Shown: in pieces, positions 63,603-64,000 of the stretch
How positions within the stretch are numbered: the stretch's first letter is position 1
Layout: each line of letters begins with the position of its first letter
Assembly: GCA_002898215.1 (NCBI GenBank)
Contig: BEIF01000001.1
Location: 539,501 to 603,500, forward strand
Length of the DNA stretch: 64,000 nt
From: a bacterium HR29
GTDB taxonomy: Bacteria > Chloroflexota > Dehalococcoidia > Tepidiformales > Tepidiformaceae
Direction of reading: 5' to 3'
Translations under genes and position numbers: made by a program
The notes under the pieces: generated by a model
What the model was told of the DNA's origin: nothing
The model's input: the letters and a program-made list of their open reading frames with translations, nothing else
Database searches by the model: none

Positions 63603-64000
63603 TCAGGGGGTGGCAGTCTCGAGGTCGAAGTTGCGCGCGGCGAGCGCTTGCACCTGCTGGTACTCGTCGTCCGAAAGGAGACGAGCCTGGTCGTAGCAGG
63701 CGAACTCGCGAAGCTGTGCCGAGTCGTAAATATTCGGAAGGACAGATGCGACACACGGTTCGTGGAGCACGAACTGGATCGCTGCCTGGCCCAGCGTGCG
63801 ACCTTCGGTGAGGAAGCGGAGGCGTTCGACCTTCCTCAGCCCGTCCTCGAGCCACGCTTTCCGCCGTTCATCGGTCGTCACGCGCCAGAACCGGTGGTCA
63901 CCCGGTTCGAAGGTCGTGGTCGGCTTGACGGTGCCGTCGAGGAGCCCGGAGGCGTGCGGAACGCGTACGAGCACGCCCACGCCGTGCGCCCTTGCGACGG
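63603..64000 (-). CDS. aldo/keto reductase, C-terminal part (partial)
   Basis: The frame runs off the right edge of the window. The visible 131 residues include AHGVGVLVRVPHASGLLDG, the AKR strand-loop that lines the cofactor, then TLGQAAIQFVLHEPCVASVLPNI, matching the strand before the C-terminal helices. AKRs reduce carbonyls with NADPH. It is 13 bp upstream of hemQ and cotranscribed with it; AKR-like proteins occur in heme operons of several Chloroflexota and Actinobacteria by my recollection, with no proven role. Confidence 0.85.
   Translation of the reverse strand, partial: VARAHGVGVLVRVPHASGLLDGTVKPTTTFEPGDHRFWRVTTDERRKAWLEDGLRKVERLRFLTEGRTLGQAAIQFVLHEPCVASVLPNIYDSAQLREFACYDQARLLSDDEYQQVQALAARNFDLETATP

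Overview
The window is a GC-rich stretch of bacterial chromosome with densely packed genes, many overlapping by 4 bp. The gene content fits a Chloroflexota-like, probably aerobic and possibly thermophilic bacterium. The pointers are a complete hopanoid operon, a light-regulated acyclic carotenoid cluster with a CruF-type hydratase and an acyltransferase, a CarH/LitR-type B12 regulator, and a HemQ-type heme enzyme beside a siroheme decarboxylase. This placement is inference from gene content only; I could not run any search.

Layout. 1-8,435: the tail of an oxidoreductase, small membrane proteins, an acyl-CoA hydrolase/CoA-transferase, a queuosine-precursor transporter, uvrC, and an HD-GYP phosphodiesterase. 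8,449-13,969 (minus strand): a run with a thiolase, its DUF35 partner, a 3-hydroxyacyl-CoA-type SDR, thiI, a degenerate NUDIX protein, and a gene broken by a one-base frameshift. 14,068-15,824: an SDR and ispH. 15,977-22,847: the operon shc-hpnC-hpnD-hpnE-hpnH-hpnG, which takes farnesyl diphosphate through squalene to hopene and the adenosyl/ribosyl hopane side chain; the isoprenoid gene ispH is its divergent neighbour. 22,932-25,903: small proteins and a thiolase. 26,135-26,645: a scar made of a truncated copy of the downstream merR gene joined to a broken ABC permease.

26,992-40,970 is a four-gene putative antiphage locus of about 14 kb: a SNF2-type helicase (DrmD-like), a 1,397-residue adenine-type methylase (DrmMI/type IIL-like), a DUF262-HNH protein (GmrSD/BrxU-like), and a 1,690-residue DEAD helicase with a DUF1998-like zinc region and a C-terminal Vsr/DUF559-like nuclease signature. 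The first two genes resemble class 1 DISARM, the giant helicase resembles DruE of Druantia, and no separate drmB or drmC is present. This hybrid is the best candidate for an undescribed system.

41,136-50,905 is a light-response cluster. Eight minus-strand genes (DUF4397 protein, SRPBCC protein, photolyase, crtB, glycosyltransferase, CruF-PlsC fusion, crtI, DUF523-DUF1722 protein) diverge from a CarH-like photoreceptor gene across a control region with 11-bp-spaced repeats. The first 194 bp of that region's carH gene are what was copied to 26,135, so direct repeats bracket the defence locus and the carotenoid cluster.

51,101-64,000: tRNA-Gly, an ADP-forming-type acyl-CoA synthetase, a DUF1461 membrane protein, an FmdB zinc ribbon, a hydrolase plus LLM flavoenzyme pair, a flavin reductase, an iron ABC transporter (fbpABC type) with a palindromic operator, and a heme operon (aldo/keto reductase, hemQ, hemA, ahbA-ahbB fusion). 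The last suggests heme made through siroheme but possibly finished by HemQ.
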